The translations under genes and the position numbers were made by a program. DNA of 64,000 bases from Dipteris shenzhenensis (taxonomy: Eukaryota; Polypodiophyta; Polypodiopsida; Gleicheniales). Location: assembly GCA_047967505.1 (NCBI GenBank), contig CM106539.1. The stretch is one strand, 5' to 3'. Within the stretch, counting starts at the first letter, position 1; each line of letters starts with the position of its first letter. This document shows, one piece after another, positions 1-12,813 of this stretch. The notes under the pieces were generated by a model. It had not been told where the DNA came from, made no database searches, and was given only the letters and a program-made list of their open reading frames with translations.

Positions 1-3000
1 CCACCTCAACATACTATCATCCCACACCTTGGAGCACTCTCATTGGTACACCTCAAATCCCTCCCTAATATCCTTGAAATTATGAAACACTAATTGAAGG
101 CCCTTTTGAGACCCCATTTCTCCCCTAATGCTTATAAAGAGAGATTGCAAAATTTATTATGTGGTTATGACATTGCCAGAAAGTAAACTTTTGATTCTCG
201 GATGACATTTTCATAGAGTAAACTTTCCATTTGGGAGGGATTTTGGATTAGTCCAAGTGTAGACATACAAGTACAAAATTAATGAAATAAGTGTTTTTGG
301 TAAAATTCTAAAATTGGACTTTATTAAAGTACAAATATGTTGAATAGTGTGTTGTAGACATTGACTAGGCTGAGCAAGGCTTGAATGATGTGAGATGTGG
401 TGAGGCTAGACCATCACTATGTGAAGATAGTTTCCCATGTCTCTTGGGTGAATTGCCCATTTGTCAGCCACTTGTGGACCCTCATCATATGTGGCAAGGG
501 CACACAAGTTTGCTAGCCCAAGGTTTGTGTGGGAGCTAGTGAAAGGGAGATTTTGAGTAGCATCATAGTAAATACATTTATGTAACATGCAATAACTGGT
601 ATGAAGGAGAAGCAATTTGTTTGGTGAAATGAAATTAATCTAGACATCCCCATTTCCTTAAAATGGAGGAGCTTTGAAAAGGTTGATGTTGAGGGATCCT
701 GGAAAAAGATATGGCTATTGTCATATAAAACCACTTGACCATGGGAGCTTATAGATCACTTAGTCAAATTCATGTCAAAATATATGCTTCAAAATTTCAT
801 AGCTTACTAGCAAGGCAAATAGCTCAAGGTATGCCTTGCGAACTTCTATAAGGATATAAAATTCATAGCGATAGTTTTTGCTAAAACACACGCACACACA
901 CAAGACAACAAGGACAAAATTCTCTACACACCATTCACTCTTAAGGGATTCCCCTAAATGCGTTCACTTATATACACATCTTTAAATTGGTTGAGCACCC
1001 ATACTTGTGGTTGGGCGCACACCTATGCCACAAAGAGGAAGAGAATATGGAGAGAAATCTCTATAGACCATTCACTATTAAGTGATTAACATATTCTCAT
1101 TAGAATGATAAATAAGGATGTGAATAGGGTGGTCATTATTCTTAAAGTTTATCTAAATGGTGTCCTAGGCTATGTATAATGCAATGCTGGAACTATACTT
1201 AGCTTGATCATTTCTGAATTATTGGCAATTAAAAAAACCTTGGCAAATGCAAAAAACCATGCAACTTCTACATTATCTTTGGCAACCTTAGGATGAGAAC
1301 CAAATGCCAAATTGTAAAGTATCATCTATAACATACTAAAATAGTTGGATTGACAAACTGACTACAGTTAATGCTGCAGGTAAAAGACACTTTTATGTTC
1401 TGTAGAGCTTGTAGCTTGCTTATAGAGTGAACCTATGAACCATCTCTTCTCTTCTCTATTCTCTATATCTCTTAAGGAGAAGGTGCCACATGGCGTTCAA
1501 TGGCAACATCAGCATCGTTCTTGCAAGGTGAGGCCCCCAAATGACAATAGCATTTTTAGCCCCTCGCCACCTCCTCGTCAGCCAAGCACAGCCGTGGGGA
1601 AAATTGATGTCGCAAATTCAAACCATGTGTGTATGCAAGATGCGTGAAAGAACGGCATTTCAAATCAAAAGGAGAAGTGTTCAAAAGACAAACCATTTGC
1701 GAGGGAGTTCCCTGAAAGAATGACAGGCGTTTGAAATCCAAAGAGAAAGCATTCGTGAGCCAAAGTGGGGTGATTTTGCAATCTCCGGAGAGCGATGTAC
1801 TTGTGGTGCTTTTGAAAAAGTTTCATGCGCATTTGGTTCTAAATTTCATCCAAAGTTCTAAGTGATATGAGTAATTGGTGGATTTTGAGTACCTCTTCTG
1901 AGGTCGAGACTTACAAGATACCAGTGGACATTTGAGCTACGTTCCTATCGAGAACGGGAAGCTAGACTACTAGTTGACAAGCCGAGCAACTACGCATGCG
2001 CATTGCTTAAAACATCAATAAATCAGCGTGTCACACCGCACCTACCACCAACATCTCACAGACTACAGTTGATCACAAAGTTAGAGCGCTTACACATTCT
2101 TGCCAGATATCATCTATATTATGAGCATGCAGTGATTTCATGAATCGTCTACTGTTGCATATCCTATTCAAACACCCATCAGACATCTCATCATTTGTGA
2201 TCGATTGATCCAACAAGTCGTTTTTAGCATGCTTCAGACGTTCGTCTGTGTATAATTTCTTAAAATTTGTTCGAAGTTATTATAGTCTCCGTGCCTCCAC
2301 GACTGTGTGTGCATGTATATATATTTGGTTTTGCTTTCTCACTAGAGATACGTCCAATTTCCACCCGTTCTTCCTCTTGCATGGGCTTCAGACCATCGAG
2401 CCTGATATCTTGATACAACGTTGACGTACGAGTCTCCAATAAGGGCCATAAGGAGAAAATCCAATATACTGCTGCCGCTGCGCACAATGTTTGTTGTAAT
2501 GAAACATGGTATCAGTCTTACGTGCAGTCAATGAACGATAGATGTATCAAATAAATCCATTGTTCGTATATGGATCAAAATCCTTGAAATGAGACTTGGA
2601 AGCTCTGTTCAAAGAGAAAATTTACAAAACAAGTCAATCTGAACCTTCTAAGGCCTATGAGAAGTTCAAGAGATAGGCTCTATAACGTACACAGCAGCCG
2701 ATTTAAAACTGCTAGCATGTTCGAGAGTACACAATGCAAAGCTAAAAAGGATTGGAGAGGCTTCTCTTTGTACTCTTTAGGTCCCCAGCTTCCTTCTTTT
2801 GATGATCGGACTGCTCATCATAAAGTGGATCTCTATAGGCAACGAGAAGCAAATCCGCATGGACTTGATCAAATGGCTAGGTTTCTTCCTCTACTTCTAC
2901 CAAGACAACGTCAAGAACCAAGGCAATTACAAGCTCACATACAATAGAAGCAGTGCCAACGACAATCAGCTGCTCTCTCTTGATATGCGAGCTTGGATGA

Positions 3001-3260
3001 TAGCTCTATGAACATTTGCCAACGAGCTTCATCCTTCCAACACCTCCAGCATCATAGATTTGGCCACACCAGCAATGGCAAGGACCTCTCTAGGTTTTGT
3101 GTTGTAAAGCTGACATAGAGGGGATTGAGGCACGCTCGAAAGTATGCAATACAACCTTGAAATGCAGGAGAGCTACTATCATGGTGTGTAGGAGACTTTC
3201 ATCCAAGTTTCCAACCACTCGAGATTCGAAAATTCATCAAATTAGGGCTGCATTTTTTAC
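1..3260. other. Intergenic, no gene recognised
   Basis: AT-rich sequence with only short open frames on both strands, none with a recognisable domain or a convincing splice pattern. A short CA-rich run lies near 890-902. I see no LTR pair, terminal inverted repeat or RNA gene here. Confidence 0.5.
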
Positions 3261-3270
3261 ATGCTCAGAT

Positions 3271-3354
3271 AGCAACTTGCTATGTTTAAGATCCAATGGA
3301 AATACTAATAGCAACTTGCTATGTTTAAGATCCAATGGAAATACTAATAGCAAC
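3271..3354. repeat. Short tandem duplication, 39-bp unit
   Basis: A 39-bp unit beginning AGCAACTTGCTATG occurs twice head to tail without mismatches (3271-3309 and 3310-3348), followed by six bases of a third copy. A 74-codon plus-strand frame overlaps its right end (3335-3559), but its product is not recognisable. Confidence 0.9.
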
Positions 3355-3949
3355 GGATGAGTATTCATTTGTCTATTTGGGTGATCAATCACATTGTGCC
3401 TCACCTGCAACTCACAAAGGGATATTTATATTCAATTCTTACACTGGGCAGATTTGTAGCCTACAAGACTTGCCCTTGAATTACAGAATCGAACATGAGC
3501 ATGAGATGAATGCTCCATTTTGTAGGTTCTCTTGCATAGCTGAAGGTCTCTCCCCCTAGGGTCTTGAATAATCTATAGCATTTGAAAGTGAAATGTCTAG
3601 ATGTTCTCATGAACAACATCCAACTCTTCTTCATAAAATGGATTATATTTTTCATATGCCTAGTGCCATATTATGCTTGCTTATGCTTCTTTTTCTTCGT
3701 GTGTTTGTTACCACCACCTATTGTCAAAGTTCGCTAAAGACAATAGCCAAAATCATGCCACATATGATCTAAGCACTTGCTCCTTCTTCTAGAACATGAG
3801 CATCATTGTATGGTATCATCCTTCTTTGATTTTCTTTTTAAAAAGCCATATGTTCTATTATAACCATCCTTCTTTGATTTTCTTTTTTTAAAAGCCATAT
3901 ATTCTATTATACACTTAGAAGAAAAAGATGTGAAGAAAAAGGTGTGTTT

Positions 3950-4390
3950 TTCAAAAAGCCATATGTTCTATTATACGGTTAGAAGAAAAAGATGTGACCA
4001 TGTGACCATGTGTTTTCTACACTTGCATTCTGTTTATTGTTATTTAATTATCACATGGGTTTTTAGAGTAGTGAGGTAATGTTCATTTCCATCTCTACAT
4101 CATGTGCTAGATGATACTCAAGTTTATTTTGGAGAGAGAAGATACACGGAGGCTTGAACCTTAATGTTTTGATTTTTTCTTTGACATTTTTCTTGCAAGA
4201 ACTCTAAAGCTCACCAACTCTTCACCTTATGAGAAGCTCCCCCTCTACCTCCTTTAGGTTGGTGTTGTTTCTTTCTTTGTTTTTTTTTGCAACAGGTTCT
4301 TTTTTTAAAATTTTGGTTGTAAGAATATTAAAGATACACCTTAGACATAGATATTTTTCTAAAGTTGTTTATTATTTTTCAATAATGTTT
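3950..4390. repeat. Dispersed repeat, copy A (relative at 19.55-19.99 kb)
   Basis: About 440 bp aligns nearly end to end, in the same orientation, with 19,545-19,990. Shared landmarks are the stretch around 'CCATATGTTCTATTATA', 'TTCTACACTTGCATTCTG', 'TTTAGGTTGGTGTTGTTTC' and 'AAGTTGTTTATTATTTTTC'. Homology ends abruptly just after the last motif. No protein is encoded. It could be part of an LTR, because a primer-binding-like site follows at 4563, but no matching second LTR was found in place. Confidence 0.75.
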
Positions 4391-4562
4391 TTGTTAAAAA
4401 TAGTGTAAATTGCACTATCCACATAGGGCATAGGGGCAAACCCTAACCTTAACCTTAAGGGGTTCACACGTATATCTTCATGTTCATTCTCAATACACTT
4501 AGTGTACAGGTAGCTATATCGTGTGCACTCCTCTCTTTCTCCCTCTCTCACTTTTGTTATCA

Positions 4563-4574
4563 TGGTATGAGAGC
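4563..4574 (+). other. Possible tRNA primer-binding site (iMet-like)
   Basis: The 12-mer TGGTATGAGAGC differs by one base from the usual plant initiator-Met primer-binding site TGGTATCAGAGC. It directly follows 'TTATCA', a plausible LTR end in CA. It suggests that an LTR element may start its internal region here, but the upstream LTR start and the matching 3' LTR were not found. Confidence 0.35.
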
Positions 4575-5148
4575 ACGAGGTGCTCCCACTCCCTTCATAA
4601 GTGTCAAGCCCTCCTTCAGTGAGGCATCTTTCATCATGAGAGAGATTTTCGTCAAAGAGAGTGAAAGCCCTTGTTCCGTCAAGGCACGCAAGCCCTTGCT
4701 AAGTCAAGGCACAAGCCCTCTCCTTGAGGCATTTCTATTCCATCTCTAGCTCTCATCGTAGAACTCATTCTCGTCTGCAATTTGAGATGGAAAGCTCCAG
4801 ATTCCGCTTCTTGCAACTCACGATATCCTCTATTGAGTGATGCTGTCCATTCTTGAGAGAGAGATCTCGATCAGCCGGCCTAGCAGCTTCGACAACACGG
4901 CCATGCACAAACAAAGGCACACAGCTCTACAGCTAGCTAGGGCTACTTTGATTAAAATAGCTCCTTCTCCGCAGCCATTTGCAAGCAAATGCGACTCTTG
5001 AACAATATCCTCCTCTTGAGCGACTCATCGCAAACGGCCTCCCTCAGACTTCTCTAGTCTAGAGCAACAAAGCACCAAAGGTGGTTGTACAACTCCGCAA
5101 GTCTGCGGCGGCTCGACACAGCAACGACCTGTAGCAAAGAAGAACGGC

Positions 5149-5228
5149 ATCTATGTCAAAGCTTCGTGCAGGCAGTCTCAACGGCGCTATCTATGCCAAA
5201 GCTTCCTGTAGGCAGTTTCAATGGCGCT
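5149..5228. repeat. Tandem duplication, 40-bp unit
   Basis: Two adjacent 40-bp units (5149-5188, 5189-5228) starting ATCTATG(T/C)CAAAGCTTC differ at a handful of positions. Confidence 0.85.
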
Positions 5229-5474
5229 ATCTCCATAGCGCCTCCCAGACATGCAAACAAGGATGACGCCAAGCATCTCCAAAGGCTCCTGAGGCGTAGC
5301 CCAACAAACTTTGGCTCGCTTCAAGCTCTCGGAGCAGCAAGCAACCAGCCTCTATGGCTCCTCTGACCTCCCTTAGAGCCGCCTCCACGAGTACACATGA
5401 CGGGCAACACAGGAATGCCTCTCCACCATGAGTGACTCCACGAGCAGCAATGCCGCTCCTCCAAAGACTGCTCA

Positions 5475-5575
5475 AAGTCTTCACAGTCAGCCTGGCTCCT
5501 CCACTCGCTCCCGCTACGGTGACGAGTCAAGTCTTCACAGTCAGCCTGGCTCCTCCACTCGCTCCCGCTACGGTG
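5475..5575. repeat. Direct duplication, 47-bp unit with 54-bp period
   Basis: A 47-bp unit (AAGTCTTCACAGTCAGCCTG...) at 5475-5521 recurs without mismatches at 5529-5575. Confidence 0.9.
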
Positions 5576-7377
5576 TCGCCTCGTCCAATGCTCGTCAACA
5601 AGCAAGCACCTAAATCTCCAACGCTTAGTTCCACGGTCTGCAGTGCCAAACGACCTCCAGCCCTAGCATTTGCACCCATAGCTCCAGCAAGTGCTTGCAC
5701 GTCTCCAAGCTCCAAACGGCTGCTCGGCTCGCCTCCTCTATCAACCGTCATCGCAAATGAGCACACTCAGCCGAAGCAATGAGCAGCTCCAAAACCTTGA
5801 ACCTATGCCTGGCTGACTGCTAGATGACTCCAATTAACAGCCCAGGCTTCAAGCGACACATGCAAGCGACTGCACAACTGCGCGTCCAGCACTAACTTGG
5901 ACGACCAGCTAGACAGCCAAGGCGCTATCAGCCTCAGCTCCATTCAAGCTGACCCGCTGCGCTACACCACCTTCAACGCGCTACTCCATGTCCAAACCTC
6001 AACAAAGGGTGACTTTCCATGAAGCTTTCTTTCCACATGTTCTTCAAAGGCTACCTTCACCAACGTAGCGTCAATCAACGAATTTCGTACGTCAATCGAT
6101 TCTAGACTTCTAGGACTTTATACTATCAGCTCCTTCTCGACGAGCCTATGACAGATGCTACATCCTATGTCGATGGATGTTTACCTACTATGCACACATC
6201 ATACAACCTTCAGCTCATGACAATTGAGCTTATAGGTTTGACAGGTTGCCATACCTTGCCAGTTTTATGTGCCTCTTCATCAACAGAGCATCGTATCATA
6301 CCTGTACCTTTGGTCCCAGATTTTGAGCCCTTGGATCACTTTGTCCACACTGACTATGTGGTCTTCTTCGACCTTGCATCATTTGACCGAGATTATACCT
6401 CTATTGTAGCATACCTCACACATTGTTGTTAGTTCTTTTGGGTTGGTGACACCCTTGTTTGTCACAACCTATCGGATTGTTTCTCCATCATTGCATCGAC
6501 TAGCCTCACATCCAGATGCCTCTTCTTCAGAGCAGCTGCATAGTCCACGGTGACTTATGACATGTTCAGCACGTAGCCATACATACCGTTCTTCACGCAG
6601 TCATCATTCGATCGACTAGTCTTCGATCCAGGTGAGCTTGACTTTTTGCATATTTCCTTCCTCTTCCTTTCGGCCTATATTCTAGGTTTTATTCCCAAAG
6701 GCAAAGGATGACCCACAACTTAAGAGGGGGAAATCGACGATATGTACAGGACCACATAAGTTGTACTCATTGTACATGCTTCCAGCCACTACATAGTCAC
6801 TGTGCTCACATACGCACATACTACTTTGATTTCTTTTCAATTTGCATGGGTTGAGAAGGGATTAGTGGAGGTATGGGCCGATTAGTGGGCTTGGTGTGTG
6901 GGGTGGTTTAAAAAAGAGTGTGTAAACAGGAGATTTTAATGGGGGGTACATAAAAGAATAATTCATAGTTGGGAAAATATACATGTGTGTGTGTGTGTGA
7001 AACCCCAACATGCACATACAAGAAACCTGTGTGTGGTCAACAAACATGGTCAAGGTGGAGGGAAAGTGGTATGTAGTGTGAAGCATGTAAGAATTGGTGA
7101 AAGAAGGACATGAGGTGGCTCACCATAGAGTACAAGGTTGATGGATTGTGGTCAAGATGGTAGATAGAATCTAGTACATAGGTGAACCCTTATAATCCCT
7201 TATAACAAAGAGTTGCAACTCCTCAAGGAGATGATGAGAGAGATTGAAGAGATGAAAAAAAAAGATATCAAAATGAGTTGAGTAGACAATGGAGTAGCCA
7301 AAGAGAAAAAAAAGGCTAAAACAAAGTCTCTAGGATGATTAGAGAGTGTTTCCTTCGATGTCCCTTTTGTGCACTGT

Positions 7378-7445
7378 TGCACAAGAAAGAAATAGAGAGA
7401 GGAAGGTGTCCTGCACAAGAAAGAAATAGAGAGAGGAAGGTGTCC
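7378..7445. repeat. Tandem duplication, 34-bp unit
   Basis: Two adjacent copies (7378-7411 and 7412-7445) of a purine-rich unit containing CACAAGAAAGAAATAGAGAG. Confidence 0.9.
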
Positions 7446-7861
7446 TCACACTCACAAGAGCTAGCACTATCATGGAACATCAACTATTTGTAGTATCATG
7501 CATTAGCATCAACTATTTGTCCGGCCTAGAGCTCCCTTTTGTTACTTAACACTTGTACTCTTGCATCTCCATAAGTGTTCATTCTAATCATCTTCATATG
7601 CCTTTACAACCATGTTACAGCAATCTGTTAGGATGTTGATGCTCAATTCTTACTCAGTTACCCCTTAGCAACCAGAGTAGTATCACTTAGTGTAGGTGAC
7701 TCATTGTCTACTTGAGTTACTAAGTATAGAGCAATCATTTTACCATGCTTTCTTTCCAATGTGTTGACATCAATGTTGAAAAAGAGGCTGTAATAAGCGT
7801 CACTAATACTGTTGAAGTATGTATTCATACTGCATGTCTCTCCAGGTGCTAATATAGCTTG

Positions 7862-8120
7862 CAAGCAGCCCCATAAATGGTTTTTGGTCCGACCATAACA
7901 TGCAAATCACACTAAATGCAATACCTTGTCTTGTTTGCAAGGATAAGGTGCTTTGTCAAAGACAAAGCTCAATGGCTAAGAGAAAGAGTTATTCTACAAG
8001 CTTGAATTCCATTTTTTTGACAATCCACCTTCATGCTTAAATTTGAGAACAAATGTACTGGGAAATGAAGGACTAAAGTGCCAATCAGTATTCATGCTTC
8101 TTGTTTCATGTCCTCTTCTA

Positions 8121-8155
<35 letters not shown>

Positions 8156-8499
8156 TTATCTGTGTATCTATCTATCTATCTATACATACATACATATATA
8201 TATACATACATACACACATATAAATATATATAATATTTATATTTATATATTCCTTCTTCTATGTACAAAGGCTCACTTTTTGGTTCTAGGTTCCAACTTG
8301 CAAATGAAATGCAAGCTCTTATCTTGCTCATAAGGATACAGGACTTCATAAAAGACATAAGCTCAACACCTAGGTGAAAAAGTGTGGTCCACAAGCTAGA
8401 GTTCCATTTTTTTGAATACCACCCTCTTGCTTAAATTTGAGATGGAAGACTAACGTGACCATGGGTTTCATGCTTCTTGTTTCATGTCCTCTTTTAAGG

Positions 8500-8593
<94 letters not shown>

Positions 8594-8640
8594 CCTATCT
8601 ATCTATCTATATATATATATATATTTTTCTTCCTTGACAT
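7862..8640. repeat. Diverged tandem duplication containing CT/CTAT/AT microsatellites
   Basis: A unit of roughly 395 bp appears twice: about 7862-8240 and about 8260-8640. Shared landmarks are 'TTCCATTTTTTTGA', 'GCTTAAATTTGAGA' and 'CATGCTTCTTGTTTCATGTC' immediately before the CT array. Each copy ends in (CT)n followed by (CTAT)n and then TA-rich repeats. The arrays have expanded to different lengths (CT about 33 bp in copy 1, about 50 bp in copy 2), so the microsatellite already existed when the unit duplicated. Confidence 0.75.
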
Positions 8641-8999
8641 GATGAAGATGATATTTTTGTGGGTCTTGATGGGCAAAATATCATCTTCTAAATGTGTACT
8701 TATTGTGCATGTAACCTGAATTCCATTACCCACACTAGGAAGGAACTTTGCATTGGTGAAGTTTCTCCCATCCAGAGTCTATCATTACAAGCTCATCATG
8801 AATGATAAGAAGAGGCATTTGCTAGGTATTCCATGTATATATGATGAAAAGTTGAATGACAATCCTGAATGTACAGGTGAGTCTAGTGTCTTGCATGTCA
8901 CTTCCATCAATTGTTGTTTTTGGGATTAACTCTTGGCAAAGTTTTGAATGGTGTTTACTTCATTTGGGTAAGGAAAGATACAGTCCATCCCCCATTGTC

Positions 9000-10420
9000 A
9001 TTTGTCCACATGCACACATGGACCCCACCTAGGTGCCCCACGGGTCCAACTCCCTTTCCGATAGTCAAACATAAACTCCAATGGGTTGAGGTTGTCGTTT
9101 TAACATGTGGACATCCACATCATCCTGCCCACATGGACACTTATGCCCTGTCACCATCAACATGGATGGGAATGCCTTGTAAGTTGTTAGACTGCCACAA
9201 AGGCATGCAAACATGGCGTGACATGACAATGTGGATGCCATGGAGGAACGTATGGGGGTCAATTATCAGACTCTTACATTGGCATGCATAATTACCTTCC
9301 TCGTTCTCTTTGAATGCATGATTAAAACATCCAAATGATGATAGCACTATCATCGCCACAATTGGAGATGCCAAGTCATCCATCTTCCTGCCACCCAAAA
9401 ATGGTCACATATTTTGAATTGACCAATGGAAAGGACTGGGAACCCCTATAGGCATAATTTCTTTGAAAGAAGAAAGACATCACATGGGCACATGCCTTGT
9501 GGATAGAACTGACTGCTCAACTTGACCCACATGGAAATGCCATATCAGTTAAGTTGCCTGAAGAGGAACATCCAGAAGTCACCTTGGACAAGCAACATTA
9601 TTAAAGTCACCATAGACAGCCTGCTAGGGTTGCGTGTGGAAATACCACATCATTAAAGTGGTATGGACATGGCTTTTGGATTACACGTGGACATGCCATG
9701 TTGGTGCGGACATCTCAATTAGATCTCGTGCATGCCTTGTCACTCGTGGGCATGCCCCACCCATACACGTCAATGTGAAACATCATTAATGTCAGCATGG
9801 ATAGCCCATTTAGGGAACATGTGGACGTGCCACATTGGCAAGGACATCTCCTTTGGGTCTCACACATGCCTCATCACTCTTGGGCATGGCCCACCCATCC
9901 ACATGAACATTACATGTCATTAAAGTTTATGTGGATAGCTCATGTGGACATGCCACATCATTAAGTCGGCATGGACACCTCAATTGGGTCACATGTGGGC
10001 ATGCCATGTCATCCATGGCCATGGCCTACTTCCCACATGGACATGCCATGATATCCCTATCAACATGGACAAGCGCGGGTAGCAAGAAAATATTTTGAGG
10101 ATGGCCCACCATCACATGAGTACATGACACATCATCCATTGTCCACATTAGCATTAGTGGCCATCACACATGGCCACACTTGGCAACGTGGCAATGGATA
10201 ACTTGTTGGGAATGCAAAATTTTCTAGAAATGGCCATTGGAAAGGACTGGCAATACATGATTTTCCAAGATGGCCCACAGATATTACAACTATCACGTGA
10301 GGACATCAATTTTTTCACATGGAGACACAGTGTCACATGTGGACATGCCTCTTGTCCATTGAGGGCGTGGTAGTTGCATGGCATGTCCATGTGGGAATCA
10401 TGCACTCATCATTATTTAAG
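9000..10420. repeat. Degenerate CATG-rich satellite-like region
   Basis: The motif ACATG(T/G)GG(A/C)CATGCC and close variants recur dozens of times. The clearest part is three diverged tandem units of about 115-140 bp starting near 9683, 9820 and 9938. Each contains 'GTGGACRTGCCA', then 'GGACA(T/C)CTC', 'GGGCATG(C/G)CC' and a CATTAA box. Open frames across it are by-products of the repeat. Confidence 0.65.
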
Positions 10421-10865
10421 ACCTGCCACATACAACTCGGAGGAATGTTGGCATACATTTATGATGATTATCCCCACCTGAAAACCGGTTTGAAATGCTT
10501 AAAAGCATCTAGTTGGTGCTCCACCATAGTTGATTGTAACTCCACACTAAGCTTATGTCTGAACTCAAAGATTGACTATCTTTAGTTGCACAAGAGTTCT
10601 CCAAGGTACATTTCCAACCCTCTTACCTTCTGTTGATTCTTCAAAGTACATGCATTTGTTTCATTCCAAATGTGTAAGAAGCTCCATGATCAGATTGAGT
10701 CAACCCCATCAGATTGAGTTGGATGTTACTTGGCCTTTGTTTCCCCACAGAATGGCAAGCAGTCAGTCAAAATCGAGGTCACTGTGCATCACATGATAAC
10801 ACAATAGACTCTATTCGAAGGTGCTTGGCTACAAGGCAAAGATGCACAATGATTGGCACAAGGAA

Positions 10866-11013
10866 TGATGGAGAGGAGGTCTTATCGGAGAGCAACAAAG
10901 AAAGGGAGAACACCAAAATTGTGGGTGCTAACTCACCCAGATCAAGGTAAGCTCTTATTATCTATGTATGGTACAAAGCAGTATATACTAGGCCATTGGC
11001 CTTTACCCCAACA
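10866..11013 (-). repeat. 3' LTR of the copia element
   Basis: 148 bp, paired with 16908-17055. Read on the minus strand it starts TGTTGGGGTAAAGG and ends CTCCATCA. It is unusually short for a full copia element. Confidence 0.93.
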
Positions 11014-11024
11014 ACCTCCCACTT
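11014..11024 (-). other. Polypurine tract of the copia element
   Basis: Minus-strand AAGTGGGAGGT directly abuts the 3' LTR, the expected position for the plus-strand priming site. Confidence 0.75.
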
Positions 11025-11106
11025 AAAGGCCAATGTGCCTTTAAGGGAGAAGATGGGCATCCTAATGTCATCTGACACCCATCAATACTCTGCAATGTGC
11101 AAACTG

Positions 11107-12717
11107 CTATGAGGAAAGACTCTTTGTAAGAAGATCTGCAGGGTTCTCATCTGTGTGAACGTTGACAAGTTGGATGTGCTTGTCCTCAATCACCTCTTTG
11201 ATGAAGTGATATTTTACATCAATATGCTTTGTCTTCGCATGGAAAGACAGGATTCCGTGCCAACTGGATCGCACTCTGACTATCACAGTGCAAAACTGGA
11301 ACCTCTCCTGCAATGCTCAAGTCTCCCACTAGATGAGTAAGCCATATAGCTTCCTTGCATGCCTCAGTGGCTGCAACATACTCTGCCTCAGTGGTAGACA
11401 AAGCCATACGTGGCTGCAAATGAGAGACCCATGAAATTGCACCTCCAGTGAATGAGAAAACATATCCTGTAGTAGACCTCCTGGTGTCTACATTCCTTGC
11501 AAAATCAACATCTACATATCCAACAACAGATGTGTCCTTCCTCCCAAAGAAAATGCACATGTTCTTTGTACTATTCAAGTATCTCATGATACCTTTCACT
11601 GCCTCCCAATGCTTCTTGCCAGGATTTTCCATATACCTGCTAATAGCTCCCACTGCAAAAGCAATATCTGGACGTGTAGCAACCATGGCATACATCAAGC
11701 TTCCTATTGTGGATGCATAAGGTATCTTTGCCATTTCAGCCCGCTCCTCATCTGACTTAGGGCTGTCCGCTTCGCTGAGTTTCACATATGGAGGCAACGG
11801 AGTACTTATGGACTTCCCCATCTCCATATTGAAATGCTCAAGTACTTTGCTAATGTACTCTTTTTGTGACAAATGAAGAAGTTTCTTGTTCCTATCCCGA
11901 ACAATCCTCATGCCAAGTATGTGATTGGCATCACCCAAGTCCTTCATGTCAAAGGTCTCATGCAACCTTTTCTTCAAGGCATCCACATCCAAAGTAGATT
12001 TCCCAACAATAAGCATGTCATCAACATATAAAATCAAAATAAGAAGGCTGCCATCTGATGCCTTCTTTGTGTAGAGGCAATGATTTGTCTCACTCCGTGT
12101 GTACCCTTGGGATCGCATAAATGCATCAAACTTATGGTACCACTCCCTAGGAGCCTACTTCAGCCCATAAAGACTTTTCCGAAGTTTGCATACCATCCGT
12201 TCTTTGCCTTGCACAACAAACCCCTCTGGCTACTACATATAGATGTTCTCATGAAGATCTCCATGTAGAAAAGCTATTTTTACATCCATTTGGACAAGCT
12301 CCATGTCCTCTTTGGCAACCAATGCAAGCACTATATGAAGGGTAGTCATCTTCACCACTGGGGAAAAGATCTCATCAAAGTCAATACCCTTCTCTTGCTT
12401 AAAACCCTTGGCTACCAACCTTGCCTTATACGAGCCTTATACTTAGGTGATGCATCTGCGGGAGACATCTTCAGCTTGTAAACCCATTTACATGGCAATG
12501 CATGCTTTCCTTTGGGAAAATAAACCAAATCCCAAGTAGCATTCTTCATCAAAGAATCCATCTCTGACTGCATAGCCTTCTTCCACTTATGCTTGTCATT
12601 CCTAGACATAGCATCCTCAAAGCATGAAGGCTCACCACAATCTGTCAACATGACATAATCTAGAGATGGAGCATATCTCTGTGGAGGTCGTGAGACTCTA
12701 GTGGAACATCTCAACAC
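11107..12717 (-). pseudogene. copia pol, reverse transcriptase and RNase H part (disrupted)
   Basis: Minus-strand frames in order. 12412-12717 has the RT entry (a W..AM..E...L..N.TW-like pattern, then CKWVYKLK). 12233-12418 has the next RT piece, with [14 protein letters not shown]. 11219-12118 has the catalytic YVDD motif, LGMRI, the connection region and RNase H, including the STTEAEY and CDSQSA motifs. 11107-11313 carries the C-terminal ADLLTK tail in a shifted frame. These pieces lie in different frames, so at least two frameshifts and some stops break the gene. Copying RNA to DNA and degrading the RNA strand is the known role of this family. The catalytic Asp pair is still present, but the protein cannot be made as one chain. 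Confidence 0.92.
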
Positions 12718-12813
12718 TTGCTCACCATGAGCATCTTACTGTCCCAACTGATTTTCCTGCATAACCTAAGGTTGTTCACCTAGATGTGGCTCTCCCACCT
12801 CACGATCTATGGG

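Larger units (their letters stand above)
4575..6735. other. GC-richer non-coding block, possible retroelement interior
   Basis: The base composition is visibly richer in G+C than the flanks, and several overlapping proline/serine-rich frames are open on both strands (for example 5432-5782 plus and 5321-5605 minus). None shows a known domain, and two short tandem duplications lie inside. A purine run (AAGAGGGGGAAA, 6722-6733) could be a polypurine tract. With the primer-like site at 4563 this would fit a large non-autonomous LTR element, but the right LTR cannot be demonstrated. Confidence 0.3.

Noticed and set aside
2506-2514. TGGTATCAG resembling a primer-binding site
   Set aside because: Only nine bases match, and no LTR pair, polypurine tract or gag follows.
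8043-8333. 96-residue plus-strand frame
   Set aside because: It spans CT and TATA microsatellites inside a tandem duplication.
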